From Mucilaginibacter sp. UBA5151 (GTDB lineage Bacteria > Bacteroidota > Bacteroidia > Sphingobacteriales > Sphingobacteriaceae): a stretch of 64,000 bases of DNA. Under the pieces are notes generated by a model. It saw nothing but the letters and a program-made list of their open reading frames with translations. It was not told where the DNA came from and did not search any database. Below, one piece after another: positions 39,496-48,167 of the stretch. Every line of letters begins with the position of its first letter. The first letter of the stretch is position 1. A program made the position numbers and the translations under genes. The DNA lies in assembly GCA_002413785.1 (NCBI GenBank), contig DHXR01000020.1, positions 1-64,000 on the forward strand. Reading direction: 5' to 3'.

Positions 39496-41274
39496 ATGAA
39501 ACAATTCTTCAAATTTGTCTTCGCCAGCATGGTGGGGTTTCTGTTAACAAGCATCATTATATTCGTAGTTGTTGTCGTTCTGATTGCGGCCCTGATAGCA
39601 GCCGGCAGTGAAAAAACCACTGAGGTTGAACCAAATTCAGTTTTACAAATATCCCTGAATTACCCGGTAACCGAACGCACCCCTAATAACCCATTATCAG
39701 CATTAGGCTTTTTGGGGATCGACGGGGATAAATCCATCGGCCTTAACGATATTTTGGCTAACATTAAAAAAGCTAAAACCGACCCCGATATTAAAGGCAT
39801 TTACCTTGAAGAAAGTAACGTCCCTATTGGCCAGGCAACTGCCGAAGAGATCCGCAATGCACTCATCGACTTTAAAAAATCGGGAAAATTCATCGTCGCC
39901 TATTCCGAAATTTATACCCAGGGCTTTTATTACCTGGCCTCGGTGGCCGACAAGGTTTATATCAACCCAAAAGGCATTTTCCTGTTCCATGGCTTTAGCC
40001 AGGAGATCCCCTTTTTAAAGGGCGCACTTGATAAATTAGGCATCGAAGCGCAGATCATTAAGGTTGGTACTTATAAAAGCGCTGTTGAACCATTATTCCT
40101 CACCAAAATGAGCCCGGCCAACCGTTTGCAGGTTAATTCCTACTTAGGTTCGTTGTATGATCATTTTTTAAGCGGCATAAGCGCCAGCCGGAATATCAAC
40201 AGGGATTCTTTATTTAATTATGCAAATGAATTGAAGGTCCGCTTCCCCGAAGATGCGTTAAAATATAAACTGGTTGACGGCCTTAAATATAAAGATGAGG
40301 TTTTAGCCGATCTGAAACAACGTACCGGGACTGACAAAAAGGGTGACCTGAAAAGCGTTGAACTTGGTGAATATACCAAAAGCGAGACTAAAAAGGATGA
40401 CAGCAAAAAAGCATCAAAAAACCGGATCGCAATAGTTTATGCCTCTGGCGAAATTAATGGCGGCGATGGCGGCGATAATAGCATCGGATCTGAGCGGGTT
40501 TCAAAAGCACTGCGTGAAGCCAGGCAGAATGACAAAGTAAAAGCAGTAGTTTTCCGGGTAAACTCACCGGGCGGTAGTTCGCTGGCTTCGGATGTGATCT
40601 GGCGCGAAGTAATGCTGACCAAAAAAGTAAAACCTATTATTGTTTCTATGGGCGACTATGCGGCATCGGGCGGTTATTATATCTCCTGCGCTGCAGATTC
40701 CATTTTTGCAGAACCCAATACCCTGACAGGGTCGATAGGCATTTTCGCTATCCTGCCCAATATGCAAAAGCTTTTTAATGATAAGCTGGGCGTTACTTTC
40801 GATGGCGTAAAAACCGGCAAATATGCCGACCTGGGTAATATCAGCCGGCCATTAAGCCCCGAAGAAAAAGCCATACTGCAAAGCCAAGTTGACCACGGTT
40901 ATGATGATTTCACAAAGGCGGTAGCAACAGGACGTCATAAAACACAGGCCTACATCAACAGCATTGGCCAGGGCCGCGTGTGGACCGGCGAACAAGCCAT
41001 AAAAAATGGTTTGGTTGACCGCCTGGGCAATATCAGCGATGCCATAAAATCTGCTGCAAAAGAAGCTAAGATCAAAAATTACAAACTGGTAGCCTACCCC
41101 GAACAAAAAAGCATATTCAACAGGTTTGGCGCCGGTTTAAGCGCCGAAATGAAGATGCACTTTGTAAAATCGGAGCTTGGCGACAATTTTAAATATTACG
41201 AGCAAATAAAAGACGTAACCCAGATGATGCGCACCCCGCAAGCCAGGTTGCCTTATGATATTGTGATAAATTAG
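39496..41274 (+). CDS. sppA: Signal peptide peptidase SppA, 67K type
   Basis: A membrane-anchored serine protease that degrades cleaved signal peptides. It is 592 residues in a tandem S49-domain form. An N-terminal membrane helix (about 9-36) is followed by the first domain, with the general-base Lys194 in VGTYKSAVEP, and the second, with the nucleophile Ser391 in SMGDYAASGGYYIS. Both residues match the split Ser/Lys dyad of E. coli SppA. A strong terminator follows at 41298. Confidence 0.96.
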   Translation: MKQFFKFVFASMVGFLLTSIIIFVVVVVLIAALIAAGSEKTTEVEPNSVLQISLNYPVTERTPNNPLSALGFLGIDGDKSIGLNDILANIKKAKTDPDIKGIYLEESNVPIGQATAEEIRNALIDFKKSGKFIVAYSEIYTQGFYYLASVADKVYINPKGIFLFHGFSQEIPFLKGALDKLGIEAQIIKVGTYKSAVEPLFLTKMSPANRLQVNSYLGSLYDHFLSGISASRNINRDSLFNYANELKVRFPEDALKYKLVDGLKYKDEVLADLKQRTGTDKKGDLKSVELGEYTKSETKKDDSKKASKNRIAIVYASGEINGGDGGDNSIGSERVSKALREARQNDKVKAVVFRVNSPGGSSLASDVIWREVMLTKKVKPIIVSMGDYAASGGYYISCAADSIFAEPNTLTGSIGIFAILPNMQKLFNDKLGVTFDGVKTGKYADLGNISRPLSPEEKAILQSQVDHGYDDFTKAVATGRHKTQAYINSIGQGRVWTGEQAIKNGLVDRLGNISDAIKSAAKEAKIKNYKLVAYPEQKSIFNRFGAGLSAEMKMHFVKSELGDNFKYYEQIKDVTQMMRTPQARLPYDIVIN

Positions 41275-41297
41275 GGTTGGAAATATATTTTGATTGG

Positions 41298-41335
41298 AAA
41301 AGCCGCCTTGTTATGGGCGGCTTTTGTATTTTTAC
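41298..41335 (+). terminator. Intrinsic terminator after sppA
   Basis: AAAAGCCGCC (41298-41307), an 8-base loop, GGCGGCTTTT (41316-41325), then GTATTTTT. It is a GC-rich stem with a T tail just past the sppA stop. Confidence 0.9.
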
Positions 41336-41350
41336 AGCTTCAATTAAAAT

Positions 41351-43030
41351 ATGGAAAACAAACCCATAGCCCGTAAACTTCGCCTGTTATCGCAACTGAT
41401 GGAACTGCATAACGAAAACCCGTTTAAAACACGGTCGGTTGCCAATGCGGCCTTTAAGGTTGATAAGCTGCCCTACCCTGCTGCGGGTAAAACTTTTGAA
41501 GAACTGGAGAAAATTGACGGCATTGGCAAAAGCATAGCGGCAAAAATTACCGAGCTGCTGCAAACCGGCGTCATTGCCGAAATGGAAACATTGCTTGCCC
41601 AAACCCCGGCCGGCGTTATTGACATAATGGGTATTAAAGGCATAGGCCCTAAAAAAGTGGCCATCATCTGGCGCGGACTCGGGATTGAAAACATAGGCGA
41701 ACTTTATTACGCCTGTAACGAGAACCGCCTGGTTGAGGCTAAAGGTTTCGGCCTTAAAACCCAGGATGATATCCGCAAGGCCATTGAGTTTAGCATAGCC
41801 AGCAATGGCAAGTTTTTGTACGCCCAGGTTGAAACCGAAGCCAGGGAACTGCTGCAAAAAATAAAAAATATCTTACCGGGCGCGTTGGTTGAATTTTCGG
41901 GTGAGTTCCGCAGGTGTTGCGAGATCATCAGCAAACTGATTATTGTGGCAGGTGTAAACGATTTAGCAAATGCTGTTAATTCACTGCCGCAATCAGATCT
42001 GTTAACAGATATTAAGGCAGATGAAAACCGTATTTCGGGCAAACTGCCAAACGGGCTGGAAACAGAAATTGTCTGTGTTGAACAAAAGGACTTTTATAAA
42101 GCATTGTTTATTCAGACTGGCGATGAATCCCATGTACAGGCTGTTTCGGCCCGGACAAATGACGAATTACAGCAGGCTGAAAGCGAGGAGGCAATTTATA
42201 AAAACGCCGGTTTAGCTTTTATCCCACCTGAATTGCGTGAAGGCGATGTGTTTGTTGAAAAGGCCGCAACCAATTCGCTCCCCAATTTAATAACTTACAA
42301 CGATCTTAAAGGCAGCCTGCATAACCACAGCACCTGGAGCGATGGCATAAATACCGTTGAAGAAATGGCCCTGTACTGTCGTGATGTTTTAAAGCTGGAA
42401 TACCTGGGTATATGTGATCACAGCAAAAGCGCATTTTATGCAAAGGGTTTAAGCATTGAACGCGTTTTGCAGCAACAGGAGGAAATTGATCATCTTAATA
42501 AAAAGCTCAACGGCTTCCATATATTTAAAGGAATAGAATCGGATATTTTGTATGACGGCTCGCTTGATTACCCTGATGAGATATTGAAACGTTTTGATTT
42601 TATTGTCGCTTCCATACATTCCACTCTTAAAATGGATGAAGAAAAAGCAACTTCGCGCCTTATTAAAGCCATTGAAAACCCTTACACTACCATACTCGGG
42701 CACCCGACCGGCAGGCTGTTACTAACCCGCAAGGGCTACCCTATTAACTATAAAAAAGTAATAGACGCCTGCGCGGCAAATGAGGTAGTGATCGAGATCA
42801 ATGCCAACCCGCTGCGGCTCGACCTCGACTGGCGCTGGCATCAATATGCACTTGAAAAAGGAGTTTGGCTATCAATTAACCCGGATGCACACCGCAGAGA
42901 AGGCTTTTTAGATATGCATTATGGTATATTAGCGGCGCGAAAAGGCGGCTTATACAAAGAAAAATGCCTGAATACGTTATCATTGCAGGAAATAGGTTCT
43001 TTTTTTGAGAAGGTGAAAGGTGAAGGGTGA
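41351..43030 (+). CDS. PolX-like protein with degenerate polymerase site and intact PHP domain
   Basis: A 559-residue protein of the bacterial DNA polymerase X family. Helix-hairpin-helix motifs occupy about 1-160 (KIDGIGKSIAAKI, GIKGIGPKKVAIIW). In the polymerase palm the usual RRG-x-E-x-x-x-DxD block reads RRCCEIISKLI (187-197), so the two metal-binding aspartates are Lys195 and Ile197, and the third carboxylate motif reads TEIVCV. It is therefore unlikely to polymerise. The C-terminal PHP domain (about 315-555) keeps its metal ligands (GSLHNHSTWSDG, CDHSKSA, GIESDI, SIHST, GHPTG, NPDAH). The final KGEG residues come from a 7-base tandem repeat running through the stop codon. Confidence 0.92.
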   Translation: MENKPIARKLRLLSQLMELHNENPFKTRSVANAAFKVDKLPYPAAGKTFEELEKIDGIGKSIAAKITELLQTGVIAEMETLLAQTPAGVIDIMGIKGIGPKKVAIIWRGLGIENIGELYYACNENRLVEAKGFGLKTQDDIRKAIEFSIASNGKFLYAQVETEARELLQKIKNILPGALVEFSGEFRRCCEIISKLIIVAGVNDLANAVNSLPQSDLLTDIKADENRISGKLPNGLETEIVCVEQKDFYKALFIQTGDESHVQAVSARTNDELQQAESEEAIYKNAGLAFIPPELREGDVFVEKAATNSLPNLITYNDLKGSLHNHSTWSDGINTVEEMALYCRDVLKLEYLGICDHSKSAFYAKGLSIERVLQQQEEIDHLNKKLNGFHIFKGIESDILYDGSLDYPDEILKRFDFIVASIHSTLKMDEEKATSRLIKAIENPYTTILGHPTGRLLLTRKGYPINYKKVIDACAANEVVIEINANPLRLDLDWRWHQYALEKGVWLSINPDAHRREGFLDMHYGILAARKGGLYKEKCLNTLSLQEIGSFFEKVKGEG

Positions 43031-43048
43031 AAGGTAAAAGGTGAACAG
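43007..43048. repeat. Period-7 tandem repeat running through a stop codon
   Basis: Six imperfect units (GAGAAGG, TGAAAGG, TGAAGGG, TGAAAGG, TAAAAGG, TGAACAG) lie at 43007-43048. The PolX stop TGA at 43028-43030 is inside the block. Downstream, near 43068, ACCAATGACCAATGAC forms another 7-base duplication touching the next start codon. Confidence 0.85.
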
Positions 43049-43077
43049 AGAAAGTTTTTTTTAATTACCAATGACCA

Positions 43078-44067
43078 ATGACAAACATGTTAATAGATAA
43101 AGTACGATCCATACAAGCAGAACAAAAAAAGCCATCGGTGCTGGTAATCGGCGATCTGATGATAGACCATTATATCTGGGGTAGCGCCACGAGGCTTTCG
43201 CCTGAGGCTCCCGTGCCTATCGTAAATGTGAAAAATGAATCTACCACGTTGGGTGGCGCGGGTAATGTTGTGCAAAACCTGGTAGCACTTGGGGCGAAGG
43301 TTACAGTTGCCGGCGTAATAGGGAACGATGCAGCCGGTATTCAGCTTATTGAAATACTGGAAAACGAAGGCGTTAAAACCAATGCTATTATAAAGGATAA
43401 TTCGCGTTCTACTACGGTTAAGACCCGCATTTTGGTGGGAAGTCATCAACTGGTAAGGGTTGACCGCGAAGTTACGGATGCCGTTTCGCGGGAATTAGAG
43501 GATGAACTGATTGAAAAACTAAGCGCAAATATTAACAACGCGGATATTGTAATTTTATCTGATTACAACAAGGGATTATTTGCGCCGGGCCTTACCCAAA
43601 GGCTGATAAAGATCGCGAACGAACATAATAAGAAAGTAGTTATTGATCCGAAGGGTTTAAACTATGAAAAATACAAGGGCGCTTATATTATAAAACCCAA
43701 CCGTAAAGAACTGGCTGAAGCGGCTAAAACCGAAAAAATAAGTAATATCAGCGATCTGGAAACTGCAGCTAAGACCATTTTCCTGCAAACAGGGACAACC
43801 TATCTGATTGTTACCCTTTCAGAAGAAGGCATGGCCATTATTACAGAACAAAGCAGTATATTGTTGCCTGTAAAAGCTACCGAAGTTTTTGATGTTACCG
43901 GCGCAGGTGACACGGTGATAGCTACGATAGCCTATTTTATAGCTTTGGGCCTGCCGGTTGATGAAGCCTGTGAGCTGGCCAACCACGCCGCCGCTATTGT
44001 AATACGGCATGTGGGCAGCGCAACCACAACAATTGATGAAATTGTTAAAGATATGGATGGGTATTAG
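43078..44067 (+). CDS. rfaE1: D-glycero-beta-D-manno-heptose-7-phosphate kinase (HldE-N / RfaE1 type)
   Basis: Phosphorylates heptose-7-phosphate to heptose-1,7-bisphosphate in ADP-heptose synthesis. It is 329 residues, of the PfkB/ribokinase fold, with VIGDLMIDHYIWGSATRLSP near the N-terminus and the catalytic block DVTGAGDTVIATIAYF (anion hole GAGD) near residue 276. A second ATG three codons in is also possible. Here the kinase and the nucleotidyltransferase are separate genes rather than the fused E. coli HldE. It is first in a cluster with gmhA, rfaE2 and a GT9 gene. Confidence 0.95.
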   Translation: MTNMLIDKVRSIQAEQKKPSVLVIGDLMIDHYIWGSATRLSPEAPVPIVNVKNESTTLGGAGNVVQNLVALGAKVTVAGVIGNDAAGIQLIEILENEGVKTNAIIKDNSRSTTVKTRILVGSHQLVRVDREVTDAVSRELEDELIEKLSANINNADIVILSDYNKGLFAPGLTQRLIKIANEHNKKVVIDPKGLNYEKYKGAYIIKPNRKELAEAAKTEKISNISDLETAAKTIFLQTGTTYLIVTLSEEGMAIITEQSSILLPVKATEVFDVTGAGDTVIATIAYFIALGLPVDEACELANHAAAIVIRHVGSATTTIDEIVKDMDGY

Positions 44068-44133
44068 GCATTGGTCATTTTAAAAATAAAAAAAAATCCG
44101 AAATTGAAATTCCGAAATCCGAAATAAAAAAAA

Positions 44134-44688
44134 ATGGTTATTGAAGAACTTAAGGCGCATCAGCAGGTTATACAAAAAGTAATCGACGTGCTTGGCAACG
44201 ATATTGAAACAGGGTGTGAGCTGATCACCACTGCTATAAAAAACGGGCATAAGGTATTGCTGGCAGGTAACGGCGGAAGCGCCGCAGATGCACAGCATAT
44301 CGCGGCTGAATTGAGTGGCCGCTTTGTGAAAGAGCGTAAAGCACTTCCGGGTATAGCATTAACTGTTGACACTTCGGCATTGACTGCCATTGCCAACGAT
44401 TATGGCTACGACCAGGTATTTTCGCGCCAGGTAGAGGCTTTGGCGCAGCCTGGTGATTTATTTATCGGCATTTCAACAAGCGGCAACAGCCAGGGGATAT
44501 TGAACGCCTTTGAAGCGGCGACAAAAATTGGATGCAAAACCTTAGGCCTTTCGGGCAGGGATGGTGGCAAAATGAACGGGCTTTGCGATTTGAATATTAT
44601 TGTGCCCTCGCAGGTTACCGCCAGGATACAGGAAATGCATATCCTGATTGGTCATATACTTTGCAAGGCTGTTGACGAGTTGTTTTAA
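44134..44688 (+). CDS. gmhA: Sedoheptulose-7-phosphate isomerase
   Basis: Makes D-glycero-D-manno-heptose-7-phosphate, the first step of heptose synthesis for LPS. It is 184 residues, a SIS fold with LLAGNGGSAADAQHIAAELSG (about 44-64), GISTSGNSQGIL and a C-terminal EMHILIGHILC segment containing the zinc/active-site His residues. The 66-base gap upstream contains a period-7/8 CCGAAAT-like repeat. Directly followed by a hairpin-filled gap and rfaE2. Confidence 0.96.
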   Translation: MVIEELKAHQQVIQKVIDVLGNDIETGCELITTAIKNGHKVLLAGNGGSAADAQHIAAELSGRFVKERKALPGIALTVDTSALTAIANDYGYDQVFSRQVEALAQPGDLFIGISTSGNSQGILNAFEAATKIGCKTLGLSGRDGGKMNGLCDLNIIVPSQVTARIQEMHILIGHILCKAVDELF

Positions 44689-44699
44689 AACCCCGGATA

Positions 44700-44742
44700 A
44701 GACTTACGAAGTTTTGAAAACTTCGTAAGTCTGAAATTTCAG
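44700..44742. repeat. 33-base perfect hairpin plus 12-base palindrome
   Basis: AGACTTACGAAGTTTT (44700-44715), one G, then AAAACTTCGTAAGTCT (44717-44732) form a perfect 16-bp stem. The overlapping palindrome CTGAAATTTCAG is at 44731-44742. The ATG of rfaE2 is only three bases farther on, at 44746, with no ribosome-binding sequence between. Confidence 0.9.
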
Positions 44743-44745
44743 ACC

Positions 44746-45249
44746 ATGAGAACCAACATAGAAAAAACCCTGTTAAATAAAATACGCGACCTGCCTTTGC
44801 TTAAAAGTGTGGTTAACAACTGGCAAGATGAAGGTAAAAAGGTAGTTTTCACAAACGGCGTGTTTGATCTGCTGCATATCGGGCATATCACCTATCTCGC
44901 CAAAGCTTCGGAACTGGGCGATAAGCTGGTCATCGGACTCAATTCTGATAGTTCAACAAAACGGATAAAAGGTGAAGGCCGGCCGGTGAACGATCAAAAT
45001 AACCGCGCGGCCTTATTAGCTGCCTTATTTTTTGTTGATGCGGTTGTGGTTTTTGAAGAGGATACCCCGCTTAACCTCATCAGCACTTTGATGCCCGATA
45101 TATTGGTAAAAGGCGCGGATTACTCGGTTGAAAACATCGTTGGCGCCAAAGAAGTTATCGCCAACGGCGGAGAGGTTAAAACCATTAACTTTGTTGAGGG
45201 TTATTCTTCCACATCAATTATTGAAAAGATAAGGAACCAGATCACCTAA
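44746..45249 (+). CDS. rfaE2: D-beta-D-heptose 1-phosphate adenylyltransferase (RfaE2 type)
   Basis: Adds AMP to heptose-1-phosphate to give ADP-heptose. It is 167 residues with the nucleotidyltransferase HxGH motif in FTNGVFDLLHIGHITYLAKA (about 36-55). The substrate-binding IKGEGRPVNDQNNRAALLAAL segment and the SSTSIIEKI (SSTxIIxKI) motif near the C-terminus are also present. The gene starts next to a perfect hairpin, so translation may depend on RNA folding or on coupling with gmhA. Confidence 0.95.
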   Translation: MRTNIEKTLLNKIRDLPLLKSVVNNWQDEGKKVVFTNGVFDLLHIGHITYLAKASELGDKLVIGLNSDSSTKRIKGEGRPVNDQNNRAALLAALFFVDAVVVFEEDTPLNLISTLMPDILVKGADYSVENIVGAKEVIANGGEVKTINFVEGYSSTSIIEKIRNQIT

Positions 45250-45263
45250 AATAAAATCAGCCA

Positions 45264-46235
45264 ATGAAGATACTGGTGATCCGCTTTAGCTCAATGGGCG
45301 ATATTATATACACTACCCCGGTTGTTCGCTGCCTGAAAAAGCAACTATCCGGCGCCGAAATCCACTTTTTAACCAAACCCGCCTTTAAATACATTTACGA
45401 CAACAACCCTTACGTTGATAAATTGCTGCTGTTAAAGCCTGCCCTTTCTGAAACCATTAAGGAATTAAAAGCGGAGCGCTACGATTATATCATCGACCTG
45501 CATAACAATTTACGTACTACACTCATCAAACTAAATGTTCGGGCGAAATCATCCACTTATAAAAAACAGCGCATACAAAAATGGCTAAGTTTAAAATTTA
45601 AGTTTAAACTGATGCCGCCGGTACATCTGGTTGACAGGTATATGGAGACCGTCAAGTTTTTAGGGGTAAAAAATGATGAACAGCCGATTGACTATTATAT
45701 CAAAGCTGATCACCAGTTAAATAAGTTGTTGCCACCATCGCATCAGGCCAATTATATTGTTTTTATTATTGGCGCCACGCATTTTACCAAACGGATGCCT
45801 AATGAAAAGATCGTCACTATTTGCAAAGGATTGAATCAGCCTGTGGTTTTACTCGGCGGGAATGATGTAAAAGCCAACGCTGAGGAAATTGCCTCAAAAA
45901 CTCCCAATGTTTATAACGCCTGCGGCATAACCACGCTGGATGAATCGGTGTTCCTGGTATCACAAGCAAGAAGTATAATAGGATTCGATACCGGCCTGAC
46001 CCATATCGCCGAAGCTTTTGATAAACCCATCGCATCTATCTGGGGCGGCACAGTACCTGAATTATTGGGCGTGCAGCCATATAAAGTGAAGGAAGTGTTA
46101 GTAGCTGGCATCGATCTTCCCTGCCGCCCCTGTTCAAAATTCGGCCTCGAAAAATGCCCCCTCGGGCATTTTAAGTGCATGAACGACATGCCTGAGGCGC
46201 CCATAATTGATTTTGCGAACAATCGCATTGATTAA
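45264..46235 (+). CDS. GT9-family glycosyltransferase (heptosyltransferase-like)
   Basis: A 323-residue glycosyltransferase with a Rossmann N-terminus (ILVIRFSSMGDIIYTTPVVR), and the GT9 C-terminal nucleotide-sugar pocket (VVLLGGNDVKANAEEI, RSIIGFDTGLTHIAEAFDKP, GGTVPELLGVQPY). It is expected to transfer ADP-heptose to the inner core of lipopolysaccharide, consistent with the three heptose-synthesis genes just upstream (14 bases after rfaE2). Acceptor position is unknown. A Cys-rich loop (LPCRPCSKFGLEKCPLGHFKCM) near residue 292 may bind metal. Confidence 0.92.
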   Translation: MKILVIRFSSMGDIIYTTPVVRCLKKQLSGAEIHFLTKPAFKYIYDNNPYVDKLLLLKPALSETIKELKAERYDYIIDLHNNLRTTLIKLNVRAKSSTYKKQRIQKWLSLKFKFKLMPPVHLVDRYMETVKFLGVKNDEQPIDYYIKADHQLNKLLPPSHQANYIVFIIGATHFTKRMPNEKIVTICKGLNQPVVLLGGNDVKANAEEIASKTPNVYNACGITTLDESVFLVSQARSIIGFDTGLTHIAEAFDKPIASIWGGTVPELLGVQPYKVKEVLVAGIDLPCRPCSKFGLEKCPLGHFKCMNDMPEAPIIDFANNRID

Positions 46236-46324
46236 CCTATGGTTAAAATTTTAATCCGGCAAAACTAATGTGCATTTCCCGGCGTTTACACTATAGTAAT
46301 TTTATGTTAATAACATTTTTAATT

Positions 46325-46355
46325 AAAAGAGAATTTATTGCCCCTCTTTTTTTAT
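46325..46355 (+). terminator. Weak terminator-like stem before sixA
   Basis: AAAAGAG (46325-46331) pairs with CTCTTTT (46344-46350), followed by TTT and an AT-rich stretch. It lies 90 bases past the GT9 stop and just before the sixA ATG. Confidence 0.4.
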
Positions 46356-46365
46356 TTTAGCTTCA

Positions 46366-46842
46366 ATGAAACAATTATTACTGATCCGGCATGCCAAAGC
46401 AGAAAAAGACACTTCTGTTAAAGATATAGACAGGCCTTTAAAGTATATCGGCATTCAGGATGCAGCTTTTATGGCTGAACGGCTAAAGGATAAAGGATAT
46501 ATCCCGCAGATGATAGTAACCAGCCCTGCATTGCGTACAAAAACAACGGCCGAAATTTTTGCTGACCATTTTTTACTGCCTGATCCCGGAATAAACAAAA
46601 AAATATACGAAGCCAGTCAGCAAGCATTATTGCATGTCATTAATCAATTGCCCGGGCAAAATGACTTTGTTGCGCTGGTTGGGCATAATCCCGGCATAGC
46701 ACAGATACTTTATTATTTAACCGGCGAAGCCCGTGAGGTACACACCAGCACCGTAGCCCTCATTGAATTTGAAACCGATGACTGGGCCTCCGTTAGCAGA
46801 GATACCGGGAAATTGGTTTACTACAGTTGGCCCAAAGGGTAG
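46366..46842 (+). CDS. sixA: SixA-like phosphohistidine phosphatase
   Basis: A 158-residue histidine phosphatase of the SixA type, which removes phosphate from His-phosphorylated proteins such as Hpt domains. The N-terminal RHG-like motif is LLIRHAKAEKD, and the second catalytic His is in VALVGHNPGIAQIL. The length suits SixA. An Hpt protein gene is 7.5 kb away, a possible but unproven target. Confidence 0.85.
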   Translation: MKQLLLIRHAKAEKDTSVKDIDRPLKYIGIQDAAFMAERLKDKGYIPQMIVTSPALRTKTTAEIFADHFLLPDPGINKKIYEASQQALLHVINQLPGQNDFVALVGHNPGIAQILYYLTGEAREVHTSTVALIEFETDDWASVSRDTGKLVYYSWPKG

Positions 46843-46843
46843 G

Positions 46844-46918
46844 AGAAAGGTTAAAGGTTAAAGGTCAAAGGCGAAAGGTAAAACGAAACCAGTGAACCAG
46901 TGAACTAATGAACCAATG
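46844..46918. repeat. Two adjoining tandem repeats, period 7 then period 8
   Basis: At 46844-46885 there are units AGAAAGG, TTAAAGG, TTAAAGG, TCAAAGG, CGAAAGG, TAAAACG. At 46887-46918 there are AACCAGTG, AACCAGTG, AACTAATG, AACCAATG. The second block contains the dprA stop (46905-46907), so its C-terminal Leu-Val-His are repeat-encoded. Confidence 0.85.
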
Positions 46919-48008
46919 TGTAGGTTTTCCCCGGCAATGAACGTATATACCCCTGCATTTCAAGGTTAAGGAGGTTCATCGCTAATTTACTGGTGGGCAT
47001 ATTGGTTTTAATGGTGAGGTCATCAATAGCCAATGGGATTTTGTGCTGCTGTAAAATTTCAAAGATCAGCCTCTCGTCAGAAGAAAGATCAAACGGCAAT
47101 ACAAATTGTTCGATGACCGGTTTTGAACTACCGGCCTTTTCCCATCCCAAAATATAAGCCAGATCGGCAACGGAGGTAAGCAAAGCGGCTTTATTATTCC
47201 GTATCAGAAAATTGCAGCCTTCGGAATATTCATCCCCTATCCTACCCGGGAAGGCAAAAACATCGCGGTTATAGGAGTTTGCAATTTCCGCTGTAATGAG
47301 GGCGCCGCCTTTAATACTGGCTTCCACTACTATAGTAGCATCTGCAATGCCGGCTACGATGCGGTTACGTTGCGGGAAGTTTTCCCTGTCGGGGATGGTG
47401 CCTGATGGGTATTCGGACAATAAACCACCATTCTCCAGCATTTTCTCAGCGGTCGGACGGTTCTGAGCGGGGTACATCCTGTCGAGTCCATGGCCTAATA
47501 CACCTAAGGTTGGCATATTTAGTTTTACACATTCCTTATGGGCCGCAACATCTATCCCTAAAGCAAGACCGCTCACTATTAAAACATTATAGGGCTGTAG
47601 CTCCTCCACCAATTGCCGGCATAAATGTTTGCCGTATTCGGTGGCATTGCGCGTACCCACAATACTGATGATATGCTGCGAATTTAAGTCTGCATTTCCT
47701 TTACTATAGAGTAAAACCGGCGAATCGTTACAGTTTTTTAATCGTTTTGGATATTTGCTGTCGGTATAAAAAACGAGGTCGATATGATGTTTTTCAACAA
47801 ATTTCAGCTCCTCTTCGGCCCTTTTCAGTGCAGCGCCCATATCCATCTGTTCAACGGTTTTTTCGCCTATGCCCGGCACCTTCATCCATTTGGCCTTTGG
47901 CGCCTTAAACACTTCTTCGGCACCGCCAAAATAGCTAACCATTGATTTAGCTAACATGGGACCAATATTTTTTATAAAAGTTAAAGCTACCTGGTGGAGT
48001 TGTGACAT
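46905..48008 (-). CDS. dprA: DNA processing protein DprA
   Basis: Binds incoming single-stranded DNA and loads RecA in natural transformation. It is 367 residues from the ATG at 48008 (MSQLHQVALTFIKNIGP); a further-upstream TTG reading would translate an 8-base tandem repeat and is rejected. An N-terminal helix-hairpin-helix domain (about 5-70) is followed by the Rossmann-like DprA domain (IISIVGTRNATEYGKHLCRQ, IVSGLALGIDVAAHKECV, FPQRNRIVAGIADA). A C-terminal winged-helix domain (LAIDDLTIKTNMPTSKL) ends it. Both ends of the gene touch tandem-repeat blocks. Confidence 0.95.
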   Translation of the reverse strand: MSQLHQVALTFIKNIGPMLAKSMVSYFGGAEEVFKAPKAKWMKVPGIGEKTVEQMDMGAALKRAEEELKFVEKHHIDLVFYTDSKYPKRLKNCNDSPVLLYSKGNADLNSQHIISIVGTRNATEYGKHLCRQLVEELQPYNVLIVSGLALGIDVAAHKECVKLNMPTLGVLGHGLDRMYPAQNRPTAEKMLENGGLLSEYPSGTIPDRENFPQRNRIVAGIADATIVVEASIKGGALITAEIANSYNRDVFAFPGRIGDEYSEGCNFLIRNNKAALLTSVADLAYILGWEKAGSSKPVIEQFVLPFDLSSDERLIFEILQQHKIPLAIDDLTIKTNMPTSKLAMNLLNLEMQGYIRSLPGKTYTLVH

Positions 48009-48013
48009 AGTTT

Positions 48014-48064
48014 CGATGTGCGGATGTGCAAATATGCAGATGTGCGGATAAATGTGCAATATGG
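48014..48064. repeat. Period-8 tandem repeat upstream of dprA
   Basis: Units CGGATGTG, CAAATATG, CAGATGTG, CGGATAAATGTG, CAATATGG follow one another from 48021 to 48064, preceded by CGATGTG. They lie immediately 5' of the dprA start and form the open extension that would give a false longer DprA. Confidence 0.8.
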
Positions 48065-48099
48065 CAATGAAAATAAAATTCCGAATGTAAAATAAAAAA

Positions 48100-48163
48100 A
48101 ACTATAAAAATAGTTTGCAAACTACATAAATAGTTATACCTTTACTGAACTATAAAAATAGTT
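48100..48163 (+). promoter_or_regulatory. Three BlaI-type operator palindromes with promoter
   Basis: Three 16-base palindrome-like sites match AACTAT-AAAA-ATAGTT: 48100-48115 and 48148-48163 are identical, 48120-48135 is a variant (AACTACATAAATAGTT). A near-perfect promoter is interleaved: TTTG at 48114-48117, 19 bases, TACCTTTA at 48137-48144. Site 1 abuts the -33, site 2 fills the spacer and site 3 covers the predicted start of transcription. This fits repression of the blaI-blaR1 operon by its own product. Confidence 0.85.
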
Positions 48164-48167
48164 TACT

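Noticed and set aside
46905..48059. Longer DprA with 17 extra N-terminal residues
   Set aside because: The extension starts at TTG and translates the period-8 repeat; the family begins at the internal ATG.
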